Shown one piece after another: positions 1 through 8,658 of a DNA stretch of 64,000 nt. Each line of letters opens with the position of its first letter. Positions within the stretch are counted from its first letter, which is position 1. The notes under the pieces were generated by a model. The model searched no databases. It was given only the letters and a program-made list of their open reading frames with translations, and was not told the DNA's origin. The stretch is from Bacillus sp. BHET2 (GTDB lineage Bacteria > Bacillota > Bacilli > Bacillales > Bacillaceae_B): assembly GCF_005938125.1 (NCBI RefSeq), contig NZ_VCQN01000002.1, forward strand, positions 62,001 through 126,000, in the 5' to 3' direction. Both the position numbers and the translations under genes were made by a program.

Positions 1-144
1 AGTTATTCCTATCATATTACTCGCAGCCCATTCAGGGGACTGAAAGAGGCGCTGTTCTATCTCAAAACATTTATGTTGAAACTCTAAATGATCAATCGAT
101 TGTAACACTTGAAGCTGCGATTTCCTTAACTCTTTCTTTATCAT
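1..144 (-). CDS. yqgN: 5-formyltetrahydrofolate cyclo-ligase, N-terminal part (cut by window edge)
   Basis: Only the first 48 codons are inside the window; the rest lies beyond base 1. The translation begins MIKKELRKSQLQVL and continues to a motif reading FQSPEWAASNMIGI. The basic start and the 'ER/QLF.S.EW..A..IG' pattern are typical of the MTHFS family, which converts 5-formyl-THF to 5,10-methenyl-THF using ATP. The ATG at 144 follows a GGTGGAGG ribosome binding site. Its position next to rpmG matches yqgN of Bacillus subtilis. The call rests on the N-terminal fragment plus synteny, because the ATP-binding part is not visible. Confidence 0.8.
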   Translation of the reverse strand, partial: MIKKELRKSQLQVLQSIDHLEFQHKCFEIEQRLFQSPEWAASNMIGIT

Positions 145-255
145 CCTATCCCTCCACCTTCCTATACAGATACTATTTTAATGGATATTACATGGAAATG
201 CGATGACTGATGACCTATAAGTGAAAGTGGATCGATCTAATATTAGGAAAAATGC

Positions 256-288
256 ATAAAAAAAAGCAGCGGATAAAATCCGGCTGCT
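256..288 (-). terminator. Rho-independent terminator of rpmG
   Basis: On the minus strand the arms AGCAG-CGGAT and ATCCG-CTGCT (one bulged C) enclose a 3-nt loop and run into eight T residues. The hairpin begins at the last base of the rpmG stop codon. Confidence 0.85.
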
Positions 289-437
289 TATTTCGTTTCG
301 CGGTGAAGAGTCACACGCTTTAATTTCGGGCAATATTTTTTTAGCTCTAAACGGTCTGGGTTATTACGTTTGTTCTTAGTAGTAATATAGTTACGCTCAC
401 CAGTTTCTGTGCAAGCTAAAGTAATGTTTACACGCAT
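288..437 (-). CDS. rpmG: 50S ribosomal protein L33, zinc-ribbon-deficient form
   Basis: This 49-residue protein starts [17 protein letters not shown] and ends TLHRETK, which identifies it as bacterial L33 of the large ribosomal subunit. It is too short for a usual ORF cutoff, but it has a good ribosome binding site (GGAGGG) and its own terminator. In zinc-binding (C+) L33 proteins two CxxC pairs hold the metal. Here the first pair reads CTET and the second CPKL, so only Cys9 and Cys37 remain and a normal four-cysteine site cannot form. This is the C-minus type that can serve when zinc is scarce. I see no Zur operator in the short upstream region. Confidence 0.93.
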   Translation of the reverse strand: MRVNITLACTETGERNYITTKNKRNNPDRLELKKYCPKLKRVTLHRETK

Positions 438-494
438 TTTTATTTCCCTCCAAACATATACAACTTCTACTATTCATACGACTTTTCTATAATA

Positions 495-1076
495 TCACTT
501 TTCCCCGGGAAATGCTAGTCCGTTTTTAATTCTATCACTTAAATTTGAAACCTCTTCTTCCATAGCTCCTTCGATGGCATATACTTTTCCATTTTTCACT
601 TCAAAAGGCTTGAATGAAAAGTCCAGCATATAGACCATCATATTTAGACCATTAGTTATTGGATAGTAGTAAAGGCTCCCTTTATAAAGGGATTTTTTCC
701 ATAGCTGTAGTCCTTTTAAATTTAGAGGATAAATGGACTTTTTTACAGATTCGGCACACGAAACAATATTGGTGATGGCAACAAGTTTTCCACTATAATT
801 CCAAAATGAATCCTTCGATAAAGAAAGGACTCCCACTCCATCCTCCTTACAACCAAGCCACTCAATCAGGAAGAATACCTTTAGGTTCCTCATTTCCTTT
901 GTTGTATTTTCCATTTCAAATGTGAAGGACTCTCCCCACACTTGGACTTCTTCCTTGATTTGCACTTGTATTCCCGTAAGTGAGTATACGTTTTCTGAAT
1001 GAAGGGGTACGTACTCATTATTCTTGTTCCAGGCTATTCCTTGGATATGGAAATTTCGATTCAGATTCTCCTTCAT
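495..1076 (-). CDS. Uncharacterised protein, last gene of the glycan operon
   Basis: I do not recognise a family for this 193-residue protein. It has no signal peptide, membrane segment or cysteine motif. The sequence alternates hydrophobic and polar residues and is rich in aromatics (several W and Y), which suggests a beta-rich soluble fold. The ATG at 1076 lies only six bases after the stop codon of the nucleotidyltransferase gene, so it is almost certainly the fourth gene of the operon that starts at 5109. A role in making or binding the same polysaccharide is an inference from position alone. Confidence 0.7.
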   Translation of the reverse strand: MKENLNRNFHIQGIAWNKNNEYVPLHSENVYSLTGIQVQIKEEVQVWGESFTFEMENTTKEMRNLKVFFLIEWLGCKEDGVGVLSLSKDSFWNYSGKLVAITNIVSCAESVKKSIYPLNLKGLQLWKKSLYKGSLYYYPITNGLNMMVYMLDFSFKPFEVKNGKVYAIEGAMEEEVSNLSDRIKNGLAFPGEK

Positions 1077-1082
1077 TAGCCT

Positions 1083-2090
1083 CTACACCTTTTGCCAGAT
1101 TTTTATTTTCTTTCTATAATACCTTGCAAGCTCCATAGCGAGATTTCGTCTTTCAGCCTTGGAATAAATAATGAAGCCTCTATTCGGGTCACTGATGATT
1201 CTCGTACTTCCACCATCCCTATGATCAAACACGATTTCTTTTTGGCTTGAGGATGAAGGAACCGTTTCGAGCAATTTAGCAAGGACCATAGGCTTCTTTC
1301 CATTCGGACAGGCTACTTGTAGCCTTGTAATGAAGGGTTCCATAAAGTCTTTTGAACCCTTGAATCCTTTCATTAATGAGGGGTGAGAGAATTGGCCCTT
1401 CATGAGGTCTTCCCTTGCACCCTTATATTCTTCAGGATTACCGATGTCCCTCCAATAGGCACTTGTCTTAAACACATAAACTTCTTCATCATTTAACAGA
1501 AGTTGGGGAATAAAATCTTGACCAAAATCCCTGACGTCCTTATGGGAATAGCGATCAAGTAGCAGGGGATCCAGCATATAAACCCCCGTATTCACCTCAT
1601 TCCCTTCCCACTCTAGAGGCTTTTCAATGAACTCAACTAATTTACGATTTTCGTCTGCGTGGCAGATTCCATACTCTTTAGGAGTTGCCACTTCCTTTGC
1701 GACTACCGTCATCACTGCTTTTTTCTCATAATGAAATTCAATGACCTTATCGATGGGAAGATTCGTAAAGGCATCACCACTCAAGACAAGAAACGGTTCA
1801 CGAAATCTATGGCGGGCCAGAAATACGCCCCCTGCAGTGCCGAGTGGCGATTTCTCCTCGAGATAGGTGATATTCACATTGAATCGTTTACCATTTCCGA
1901 AGTATTCTTTAATGGTTTCACTTTTATAGCATGTTGTAATCAGGATATCTTTAATTCCATATGCCTTGAGAAGATTAATGCTATATTCAAGAATTGGCTT
2001 ATTCAAAATCGGGACCATCGGCTTCGCAATCGACATTGTATAAGGTCTTAAACGCTTACCTTCTCCACCTGCCAATATAACGGCCTTCAT
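1083..2090 (-). CDS. Sugar-1-phosphate nucleotidyltransferase with a phosphomannomutase-like C-terminal remnant
   Basis: This 335-residue protein should activate a sugar 1-phosphate to an NDP-sugar. The N-terminal ~235 residues form a complete nucleotidyltransferase domain: the GGEGKRLRPYT nucleotide loop, KPM, the PLGTAGG loop, LSGD with the metal-binding Asp, EKP, NTGVY, and a closing WRDIGNPEEY. The last ~80 residues (VACPNGKKPMVLAKLLE ... RGFIIYSKAERRNLA) resemble the end of the bifunctional mannose-1-P guanylyltransferase/phosphomannomutase family, but the hexapeptide repeats and most of the mutase domain are absent. The base cannot be told from sequence (GTP, ATP and dTTP are all possible). 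The start overlaps the glycosyltransferase stop as ATGA, indicating translational coupling. Confidence 0.85.
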   Translation of the reverse strand: MKAVILAGGEGKRLRPYTMSIAKPMVPILNKPILEYSINLLKAYGIKDILITTCYKSETIKEYFGNGKRFNVNITYLEEKSPLGTAGGVFLARHRFREPFLVLSGDAFTNLPIDKVIEFHYEKKAVMTVVAKEVATPKEYGICHADENRKLVEFIEKPLEWEGNEVNTGVYMLDPLLLDRYSHKDVRDFGQDFIPQLLLNDEEVYVFKTSAYWRDIGNPEEYKGAREDLMKGQFSHPSLMKGFKGSKDFMEPFITRLQVACPNGKKPMVLAKLLETVPSSSSQKEIVFDHRDGGSTRIISDPNRGFIIYSKAERRNLAMELARYYRKKIKIWQKV

Positions 2091-4411
2091 CTTTTTAACC
2101 CTTCCACTTTTGTTTGAAGAAGTACATCTTCGTATACATGTATGGTTTGGTCTGCGATTCGATCCCAGCTAAACATAGATTGGGCCATTTTAAATCCGAG
2201 TTTTCCTAACCTTTCCGATTTTAAAGGATCTTCAATTAATGAGACCAGTTGGGTATAAAGACTTTGTTCCTGATTTGGCTCAAACAATAATCCGGTTTGA
2301 TCATGTTTGACGATGCTCTTAAGCCCTCCTGTATTAGAAGCGACCACCCCTTTGCGGAAAGCCATCGCCTCTAAAGCGACAATACCGAATGGTTCGTAAA
2401 GACTTGGAAAAACGACAGCTAAGCAATTCTTTAAATAGTCGTTCCGTTCTCTGTCAGAAATGTACCCAACGAATTTTACAATATCCGATAGATCATCATG
2501 GATGACCATTTGGCGGTAATGTTCAAGCATTGGCCCCTTTCCTGCTATGACAAATGAGACATTGAATCCTTCTCTCTTTAATTGTGAAGCTACCCGAATG
2601 ATTGTATCGAACCCTTTTTCATGAACCATTCTTCCGATTGAAAAGAAATAATGTGACGATGGCTGTTTAAACGAATAAGCGGAAGACTGATCCAGCTTTT
2701 TAAGCTCCACTCCATTTGGTATTACGGCAATCGGGGCATCAATCGTGAATAGACTCTTGATTTCTTCTTTCATATGTTCGCTGCATACAATCAGATGATC
2801 AGATGCCCCTATGAGTAGCTGCTCTTCCCTATGAATCTTGTGTTGCAAATCGGTATATATCCCTTGATTCCTTCCGTGTTCTGTTGCATGAATAGTCGTG
2901 ATAAGTGGAAGGGTATAATATTCCTTTAATTTCATCGCGGACGTTGATACAATCCAATCATGAGCATGAATATGAGTAATTCTTTCATCTCTCATTAAAT
3001 TATGGGCGTAATGAATGAAAGCCTGATTTAAATCAAATACCCACTTAAAGAAATCCTCTTCATAGGGATGCAGAGGGTGCACCCGATGGATCGTGACACC
3101 TTCCATAATTTCAAGTGTAGGTGCATCATTTGCTTTCGTTGTAAGAACATGCACCTGTTTTCCTTTTTTCACAAGATTATTGGCTAAATCATATACATGT
3201 CTCGATAACCCTCCCACTATGTTCGGCGGATACTCCCATGAAAGAATAAGGACTGAATTTCCTTTCTCCCTTTCCTCTGTCCTGCCTCCTGAAAAGAGCT
3301 TACCCAGAATTTCGTCAGATGGAATGAAGTTGACCTCTCTCCTGTGAAGGAGTAAATGTTCATCACATCTCCCATCCATCACCTGTTCAAGTAACAGATC
3401 AAAATGCAACGTGGTTAATCCTTCCTTCGCATGAACCCCTTCCATACAGGCGACCCATTCTCTCATTAGCTGATGAGTCAACTCTGTTGGCTCAGAAAGC
3501 GTGAACAATTGGTCCAGTTGCTCTTCCATTCGATGGGCTATCCGTAAATTCTTTATGGCTACGTCAGATAGTATCGGAGTTTGCTTCTCCATACCAAGGT
3601 ATCCGAAGCCAACCCTTGATAGAGCAGTAGGCTTTTTCAACCATTTGTCCATCGAACAGGGGGACCTCTCCTCTATAAGACTCTTTAAATCTTTATATTC
3701 AGTAATATCTTTAATTATGGCAACTGATAGGGAATAGCCGTGTTGCCCAAAGGATTCAATACGAGCCTCTGATACGGGCATGAGTTTCAAACCTCTAGGG
3801 GATCGGATGACTCCGCTATCGTGCTCCTTTTCACTATGTTCATACGAGAATGAAGAAATAAAGCTGACTTCGATTCCTTGCTGAGTAAGGTAAAGATCTA
3901 TGCCTGGTACATATGCGGCCTGAGGCAGCCAAAATAATGTTGGGGTTTCCTGGAAGTGATGTTTATATAATAATAAACTCATTTGAATTTGAGATTCGAT
4001 GGCTCTTGGAGTCCGGTAATGAGTTAACGGAAACGAATTGACCGTCGTTGGTATCAATATGGCTTTTCCTGACACTACCAGATTCTTATAAGCTTGTACA
4101 AGATTCATATCATGGGTAGACCATTGAGAGTAAATCAACTGCCACTTATTCCTATCATGTGGCCTCGCTTGAAGAAGATTGGATTGAATAATGGATTGGG
4201 CCCTTTCCTTGAACTCTTCACACATGAATAGAGAAAAAAGCTGGGGATTCATCACGACAGGAATAGGATTCCCCTCGTTCCGCTGAAGGATATCGATCAG
4301 TTCTCCGTTTTCAAGGAGTAATGCAGAAAATAAATCTTCCTGTTCGTACCTTTGTGAGAATATGAATTCGTTAAATTGTGGATGAACAATCAATGTTGAA
4401 TCCCTGTTCAT
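2087..4411 (-). CDS. GH57-like domain fused to a GT4-family glycosyltransferase
   Basis: This 774-residue soluble protein has two parts. Residues ~1-370 resemble the GH57/DUF1957 glucan branching enzyme fold; the conserved FWLPQAAYVPG segment corresponds to the family motif WLPE.AY.PG, with the nucleophile Glu replaced by Gln. I could not find the motif that carries the second catalytic acid. Residues ~380-774 form a GT-B glycosyltransferase of family 4: WEYPPNIVGGLSRHV at the acceptor loop, GRMVHEKG, and SLYEPFGIVALEAMA containing the donor-binding EX7E. The ATG at 4411 was chosen over upstream codons because GGGGGAG precedes it and it forms an ATGA overlap with the DUF4912 stop. A glucan- or mannan-type polymer is likely, but donor and acceptor are unknown. 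Confidence 0.85.
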   Translation of the reverse strand: MNRDSTLIVHPQFNEFIFSQRYEQEDLFSALLLENGELIDILQRNEGNPIPVVMNPQLFSLFMCEEFKERAQSIIQSNLLQARPHDRNKWQLIYSQWSTHDMNLVQAYKNLVVSGKAILIPTTVNSFPLTHYRTPRAIESQIQMSLLLYKHHFQETPTLFWLPQAAYVPGIDLYLTQQGIEVSFISSFSYEHSEKEHDSGVIRSPRGLKLMPVSEARIESFGQHGYSLSVAIIKDITEYKDLKSLIEERSPCSMDKWLKKPTALSRVGFGYLGMEKQTPILSDVAIKNLRIAHRMEEQLDQLFTLSEPTELTHQLMREWVACMEGVHAKEGLTTLHFDLLLEQVMDGRCDEHLLLHRREVNFIPSDEILGKLFSGGRTEEREKGNSVLILSWEYPPNIVGGLSRHVYDLANNLVKKGKQVHVLTTKANDAPTLEIMEGVTIHRVHPLHPYEEDFFKWVFDLNQAFIHYAHNLMRDERITHIHAHDWIVSTSAMKLKEYYTLPLITTIHATEHGRNQGIYTDLQHKIHREEQLLIGASDHLIVCSEHMKEEIKSLFTIDAPIAVIPNGVELKKLDQSSAYSFKQPSSHYFFSIGRMVHEKGFDTIIRVASQLKREGFNVSFVIAGKGPMLEHYRQMVIHDDLSDIVKFVGYISDRERNDYLKNCLAVVFPSLYEPFGIVALEAMAFRKGVVASNTGGLKSIVKHDQTGLLFEPNQEQSLYTQLVSLIEDPLKSERLGKLGFKMAQSMFSWDRIADQTIHVYEDVLLQTKVEGLKR

Positions 4412-5109
4412 GCTTTCTCCCCCCGATTCAAAATATAATACGAGTAGGTACTCACATGCTCCACCCACTTCGGTTCTTTAATTAAACCTTGCTCAAATTC
4501 TGCCAATTCTTTCATGCTATGGGATTCTTGATGGTGAGAAGTTCTAGGTGTGTGAATGACATTGGATCGAGAGATGGCAACAAAGTCACCTGAAGGTAAC
4601 CGTAACCCTATTTCCATGGTATAACTCCTGTTTTCCTTTAATCCGTTTACAAACCAATCCGACTCTGTAAAGGGGACGTATGTATCAGAATAGGCATGGT
4701 GATTATGCCCGTTAAAGGAAATCGAAGTAATATCATATAAACGGAGAACATACGGCTGAGGCTCTGAATTCATTTTGAAATGATCTTGTATGTGCCGAAT
4801 CCATTCTTGTGAAATGTCCCAATAGCAATAGATTCTAGAAGGAGAAGAAAATGTAACCGATAACTCTGTTGTTAGTGGATGATTTGCTTTTTGCCTTGGC
4901 ATATTTCTGCCTAATGAAGCTCGTCCTACTCGCTTCTTCGGTGCGACTGATTCAATTTTCTCCACCTCCTCAGGTTCTGTGACATTTCCTAAAGCTTTCT
5001 GGTACTTTACCCATTGGTATTGAACCTTTCCTACAGTTGTATCCAATTCTTTTGCAATCTTCCTGAATGACACTCCTTGATCTTTCAACCTAATAATTTC
5101 TGTGATCAA
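4408..5109 (-). CDS. DUF4912 domain protein with an N-terminal helix-turn-helix-like segment
   Basis: This is the first gene of the four-gene glycan operon. A TTG start at 5109 is preferred because GGGAGG lies seven bases upstream; the alternative ATG at 5124 contains that ribosome binding site. The first ~45 residues (EIIRLKDQGVSFRKIAKELDT) look like a resolvase-type helix-turn-helix. Residues ~80-200 match DUF4912, with the hallmark RIYCYWDIS, an alternating beta pattern and RSYTMEIGL. DUF4912 has no proven function but often sits beside GH57 and glycosyltransferase genes. It may bind carbohydrate or regulate the operon. There is no membrane segment. Confidence 0.8.
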   Translation of the reverse strand: MITEIIRLKDQGVSFRKIAKELDTTVGKVQYQWVKYQKALGNVTEPEEVEKIESVAPKKRVGRASLGRNMPRQKANHPLTTELSVTFSSPSRIYCYWDISQEWIRHIQDHFKMNSEPQPYVLRLYDITSISFNGHNHHAYSDTYVPFTESDWFVNGLKENRSYTMEIGLRLPSGDFVAISRSNVIHTPRTSHHQESHSMKELAEFEQGLIKEPKWVEHVSTYSYYILNRGEKA

Positions 5110-5139
5110 AACGATACCTCCCATAAGGTAATCAAATAG

Positions 5140-5169
5140 TATATACATTCAATCTAAAAATTATGACAA
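5140..5169 (-). promoter_or_regulatory. Candidate sigma-A promoter of the glycan operon
   Basis: On the minus strand a TTGTCA -35 is separated by 18 bp from a TATATA -10, about 30 bp before the TTG start of the DUF4912 gene. The rest of the 5170-5461 gap is AT-rich with no gene I can support. Confidence 0.5.
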
Positions 5170-5461
5170 TTAATCTTAAATTTATCGTAACACCCTATTG
5201 AAAAACCTACAATGAACACATTTTGTCGTATCTTGTTAAACGTAGTGATAATAGCATTCAACTTGCATTTTTTTTGTAATTTATTTCAATGAATCACCAT
5301 TAAAGCGGTTACATCTTTTTAACGACAATTTTCTATGTGAAGGGATGAAAGGGATTCGACAAAAAACTGGTTTTCCCTACACATTTATCCTTCTACCATA
5401 TAGAGATACACCCTTAACTATGCTATAACTAAAGGAGAATACTACAGCAAGAGGTGATATA

Positions 5462-5812
5462 GTGGAATTACTATTCATTGGATTAGTAAGCTTCTCTATC
5501 CTATTACTCGTCATTTCGTTTTTCCAACGAGATCGGTATCGTGATATTGAAAAAGAAATGGAAGAATTGTCAATGAATGTACTTCAGGAGCATTATCAGT
5601 TAAAGAAGAGGATACGAGTTCTTGAGGAAGAGCTGATGATGGATGGGGAGTTGACATTCAAAAAGAAGCCAATAAATGAAATCATTAAGAATCAAGTGAT
5701 TTCTCTTCACCAGCAAGGTGTACATATCGACCAGATCACGAAACAGTCAGTGCTTCCAAAAGAAGACGTCCTTACCATTATTAATCAGTCCAAGGGCAAT
5801 GCAAACCTGTAA
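5462..5812 (+). CDS. Small membrane-anchored coiled-coil protein
   Basis: This 116-residue protein starts at a GTG preceded by AAGAGGTGAT. Residues ~3-21 (LLFIGLVSFSILLLVISFF) form one membrane helix. Residues ~25-65 are a charged coiled coil rich in Glu, Lys and Leu. The C-terminal ~45 residues (NEIIKNQVISLHQQGVHIDQITKQSVLPKEDVLTII) look like a small helix-turn-helix of the kind seen in Bacillus single-pass proteins of unknown role. It is a lone gene, divergent from the glycan operon and ending before a bidirectional terminator. I do not assign a function. Confidence 0.75.
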   Translation: MELLFIGLVSFSILLLVISFFQRDRYRDIEKEMEELSMNVLQEHYQLKKRIRVLEEELMMDGELTFKKKPINEIIKNQVISLHQQGVHIDQITKQSVLPKEDVLTIINQSKGNANL

Positions 5813-5895
5813 CGTTTTGACCACTCCCAAAAATATTGAACGGTGCATGAATCCAGGTAAATCATCCATAGAATTTTTGTTCTACCTGATGAATT

Positions 5896-5939
5896 AAAAA
5901 AGAACGGCTTCCCTCTCTTTGGGTAAGCCGTTCTTTTTT
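5896..5939. terminator. Bidirectional terminator between the coiled-coil gene and the chemoreceptor gene
   Basis: The arms AAAAAAGAACGGCTT and AAGCCGTTCTTTTTT pair across a pyrimidine-rich loop. T-runs on both strands serve the convergent genes ending at 5812 and 6012. Confidence 0.9.
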
Positions 5940-6011
5940 AAAATTTCAGAAATGTTAAAAATTGTTAAATTCTCTCGATTTTTAGTCTAAAGGGCGATAG
6001 CTAGATACAAC

Positions 6012-7772
6012 TTACATTTTAAACGTTTTCACGAGCTCTGATAGCTGATCCGCTTCTTGAATTAAGTCATCGGATTGGACATATAGGGTTTCAATTAAAC
6101 CATTTTGTTCTTGAACCGAAGAATTTATGGTGATCGTACCATCTTTAAATTCTTTTCCAACAGCAGATACGCTTTGAAAAGCCTCTTGAATGTGAAGTTT
6201 ATATTCCTTTAATAATTCCAGACTACCTGAGATTTCATTTATATTATGAACCATGCCCGAAACCTGTTCTTTCATTTCCTTAAAGTTGTCTCCAGTCGAG
6301 TCGATATACTCTTTTCCTGTCTCAAGCTCCATATAACCATCTTTTAACGATCTCGATACTTCATCGGATATTTTTTGAACATTCACCACACTATGATTGA
6401 TTTCAACTAATGAAGAATCTACCTCTTGAGATAGTTTCCGAACTTCGTTGGCTACAACAGAGAACCCTTTGCCGGCTTCTCCCGCCCTTGCTGCCTCTAT
6501 GGATGCATTAAGAGACAATAAATTGGTCTGGTCGGCTATTTTCTTTATCGTTTTAATGAGGGTGTTGATATCCATTGCACTGTTTTCTAGTTTATCAAGA
6601 AGATTATAGGTCTTTTTGATTTTATCGTAAACCATCTCAATCTGATTAATAGTAGAATTCATTGATTCGTAACCTTTTTCTGTGATCGTTTGCATAAATG
6701 AAGACAGTGTTAAAAGAGTTTGACCGTTCAATTCGACTTGCGTTACTTGATCATTGAAGGTTTGATAATTATGATTCAATTGGTGAGCTGAAACTGCTTG
6801 CTCTTCAGAACTACTGGAAAGGCTATACATAGAAGCGGAAACTTGATGGCTTGATGCATTGATAGAATCGGCCAGATGCTTAATATGCTGACTATTACTT
6901 TGAACTGTATAAGAGCCATCTTTAATCGCTACGACAAGCTCTCTTAACCGTTCTACCATATGTCTGATAGATGAATTTAATTGACCAATTTCATCTTTTC
7001 TTCTTGTTGGATGAATCGAATGGCTCAAATCGCCTTGGGCAACAGATTGGGTAACAGTAAGAATGTTAGCAATGCTCTTCTTGATATTATTCGATACCAG
7101 GTTTACAATTATTCCGCTAGTGATGAATGAAAGTAAGACAAAGACTATCAACCATATATAAAGAGTATTCATATTTTTTTCCGTTGCTCTCATAACCGTT
7201 TCTTGCTTTTGAAGGGTACGATCACGTATTTCTGATAATAGTTTATTGTTCTCATCTCTAAGGATACTAATCTTCCTTCTCGCATCGGTATAGATCTCTT
7301 CATCTAAGCGCACGACAGCTGGAGCAATTTCTTTAATAAATAAATCGTCTATGGTCTGATTTTTTTGTGAAAATGTTTGAACCAGTTCTTTGTCTTCACC
7401 GTTTATGTTAGTGAGTACCTTGTCCGTTTTAGATTTAAGCTCTGACCGTAACCTCCGATATTCTTTCACATCTTCATCATTCATAAATGTTATGTAATCT
7501 GCAATCCGAATATCTTTTGCATTAATTAGTCTACTAAGTTCAGTTACTTCAACAGAATCCTCACCAGTCTCTTTCATAAATCGCATGTCTTGCATTAATT
7601 GGTTCATACTAAATAAAGCCAAGCCTACGCAAGATATAAACAATATAGCATTCAGCATGAACGTATAGGCAAGTTTATTTTTAATGGAATGTTGAAATGA
7701 CCAGTTAGAAAAAAAGCGATGTTTTTTAAAAATCCGTACGTACTTTCTCAAGGGCAATGGTATCTTTTTCAT
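6012..7772 (-). CDS. Methyl-accepting chemotaxis protein
   Basis: This 586-residue transmembrane receptor feeds the CheA/CheW chemotaxis pathway. It has a basic cytoplasmic N-terminus of ~34 residues, a first membrane helix at ~35-55, an extracellular helical sensor of ~150 residues (four-helix-bundle type), a second helix at ~205-230, a HAMP linker, and a long signalling coiled coil. The hairpin tip reads [21 protein letters not shown], followed by [11 protein letters not shown], which is diagnostic for this family. AGGAGG precedes the start. The ligand is unknown. No other chemotaxis gene is nearby, so it is an orphan receptor in this window. Confidence 0.95.
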   Translation of the reverse strand: MKKIPLPLRKYVRIFKKHRFFSNWSFQHSIKNKLAYTFMLNAILFISCVGLALFSMNQLMQDMRFMKETGEDSVEVTELSRLINAKDIRIADYITFMNDEDVKEYRRLRSELKSKTDKVLTNINGEDKELVQTFSQKNQTIDDLFIKEIAPAVVRLDEEIYTDARRKISILRDENNKLLSEIRDRTLQKQETVMRATEKNMNTLYIWLIVFVLLSFITSGIIVNLVSNNIKKSIANILTVTQSVAQGDLSHSIHPTRRKDEIGQLNSSIRHMVERLRELVVAIKDGSYTVQSNSQHIKHLADSINASSHQVSASMYSLSSSSEEQAVSAHQLNHNYQTFNDQVTQVELNGQTLLTLSSFMQTITEKGYESMNSTINQIEMVYDKIKKTYNLLDKLENSAMDINTLIKTIKKIADQTNLLSLNASIEAARAGEAGKGFSVVANEVRKLSQEVDSSLVEINHSVVNVQKISDEVSRSLKDGYMELETGKEYIDSTGDNFKEMKEQVSGMVHNINEISGSLELLKEYKLHIQEAFQSVSAVGKEFKDGTITINSSVQEQNGLIETLYVQSDDLIQEADQLSELVKTFKM

Positions 7773-7908
7773 TTAGTCCTCCTGTATACATTACTTTGTG
7801 TCTATTAAGAATATGTACCAAAATACCCATTTTATCTATACTTTCACCAATATCTTAATATAATCTTTACACTCCTTCATATTGACCCGCTTAACAAAAT
7901 GAATCCAA

Positions 7909-7948
7909 GAAAAAAAAACATCCCTTCATTATCTGAAGAGATGTTTTT
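7909..7948 (-). terminator. Terminator of the pst-phoU operon
   Basis: On the minus strand AACATC-CTTCA pairs with TGAAG-GATGTT and is followed by a run of T. It lies just after the phoU stop codon. Confidence 0.85.
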
Positions 7949-7952
7949 TCCA

Positions 7953-8612
7953 TTAATTATTTAAATCAAAACGTTCACCTGTTACTAAGAATATGACATT
8001 TTCACAAATATTTGTAACATGGTCCGCTACGCGCTCAATATATCTGCACGTAAAGGCCAGTTGAGTAATCTGGTTGATATCATTTGGATAGTTAGGAATA
8101 TAGGTCATCAATTCCTTTACTAATAGACCATATAATTCATCTACCTCATCATCACGGTCCGCGACTTTTTTGGCCATGGAAGCATCCTCGGAGTAAAAAG
8201 CCATCATCGCTTCTTCGAGCATTTCCTCTGCAATAGCCAACATGTTAGGAATTTCTTCAATCGGTTTTATTAATTTTTGATTCCCAATATGCAACGTGGA
8301 TTTTGCGATATTCGTGGCCATATCCCCAATACGTTCAATTTCAGAGCAGATTCTTAACGCAGAGATGATTTTCCGTAAGTCCGTTGCCACAGGTGATTCT
8401 TTTGCAATCAAAATTATGGCAAGATTATTGATTTCATTATCATATCGATTGATAATATGATCTTTATTGATGATTTCCTCAGCTTTTTCGATATCTTGTG
8501 TCTTTAAGGCTTCGACGGACTCTTTCAGAGATACTTTTGCAAGATCTGCCATTTCAAACAACTTTTCTTTAAGTTCTTTTAAATTTTTATCAAAGTTTCT
8601 TCTTATAGCCAT
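7953..8612 (-). CDS. phoU: Phosphate transport regulator PhoU
   Basis: This 219-residue, all-helical cytoplasmic protein carries the duplicated PhoU three-helix bundle. Each half contains the metal-binding pattern: ICSEIERIGDMATNIA at ~75-90 and CRYIERVADHVTNICE at ~180-195. PhoU links the Pst transporter to the PhoR sensor kinase and damps phosphate uptake. The ATG at 8612 is preferred to one six codons earlier because AAGGGG sits upstream of it. It is the last gene of the pst operon, 46 bases after pstBB. Bacillus subtilis lacks a phoU gene at this place, so the arrangement here resembles other Bacillus species. Confidence 0.95.
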   Translation of the reverse strand: MAIRRNFDKNLKELKEKLFEMADLAKVSLKESVEALKTQDIEKAEEIINKDHIINRYDNEINNLAIILIAKESPVATDLRKIISALRICSEIERIGDMATNIAKSTLHIGNQKLIKPIEEIPNMLAIAEEMLEEAMMAFYSEDASMAKKVADRDDEVDELYGLLVKELMTYIPNYPNDINQITQLAFTCRYIERVADHVTNICENVIFLVTGERFDLNN

Positions 8613-8658
8613 CCTAATTCCCCTTTGCAAAGTAATGATGAAGATGTATATTCAAAAA

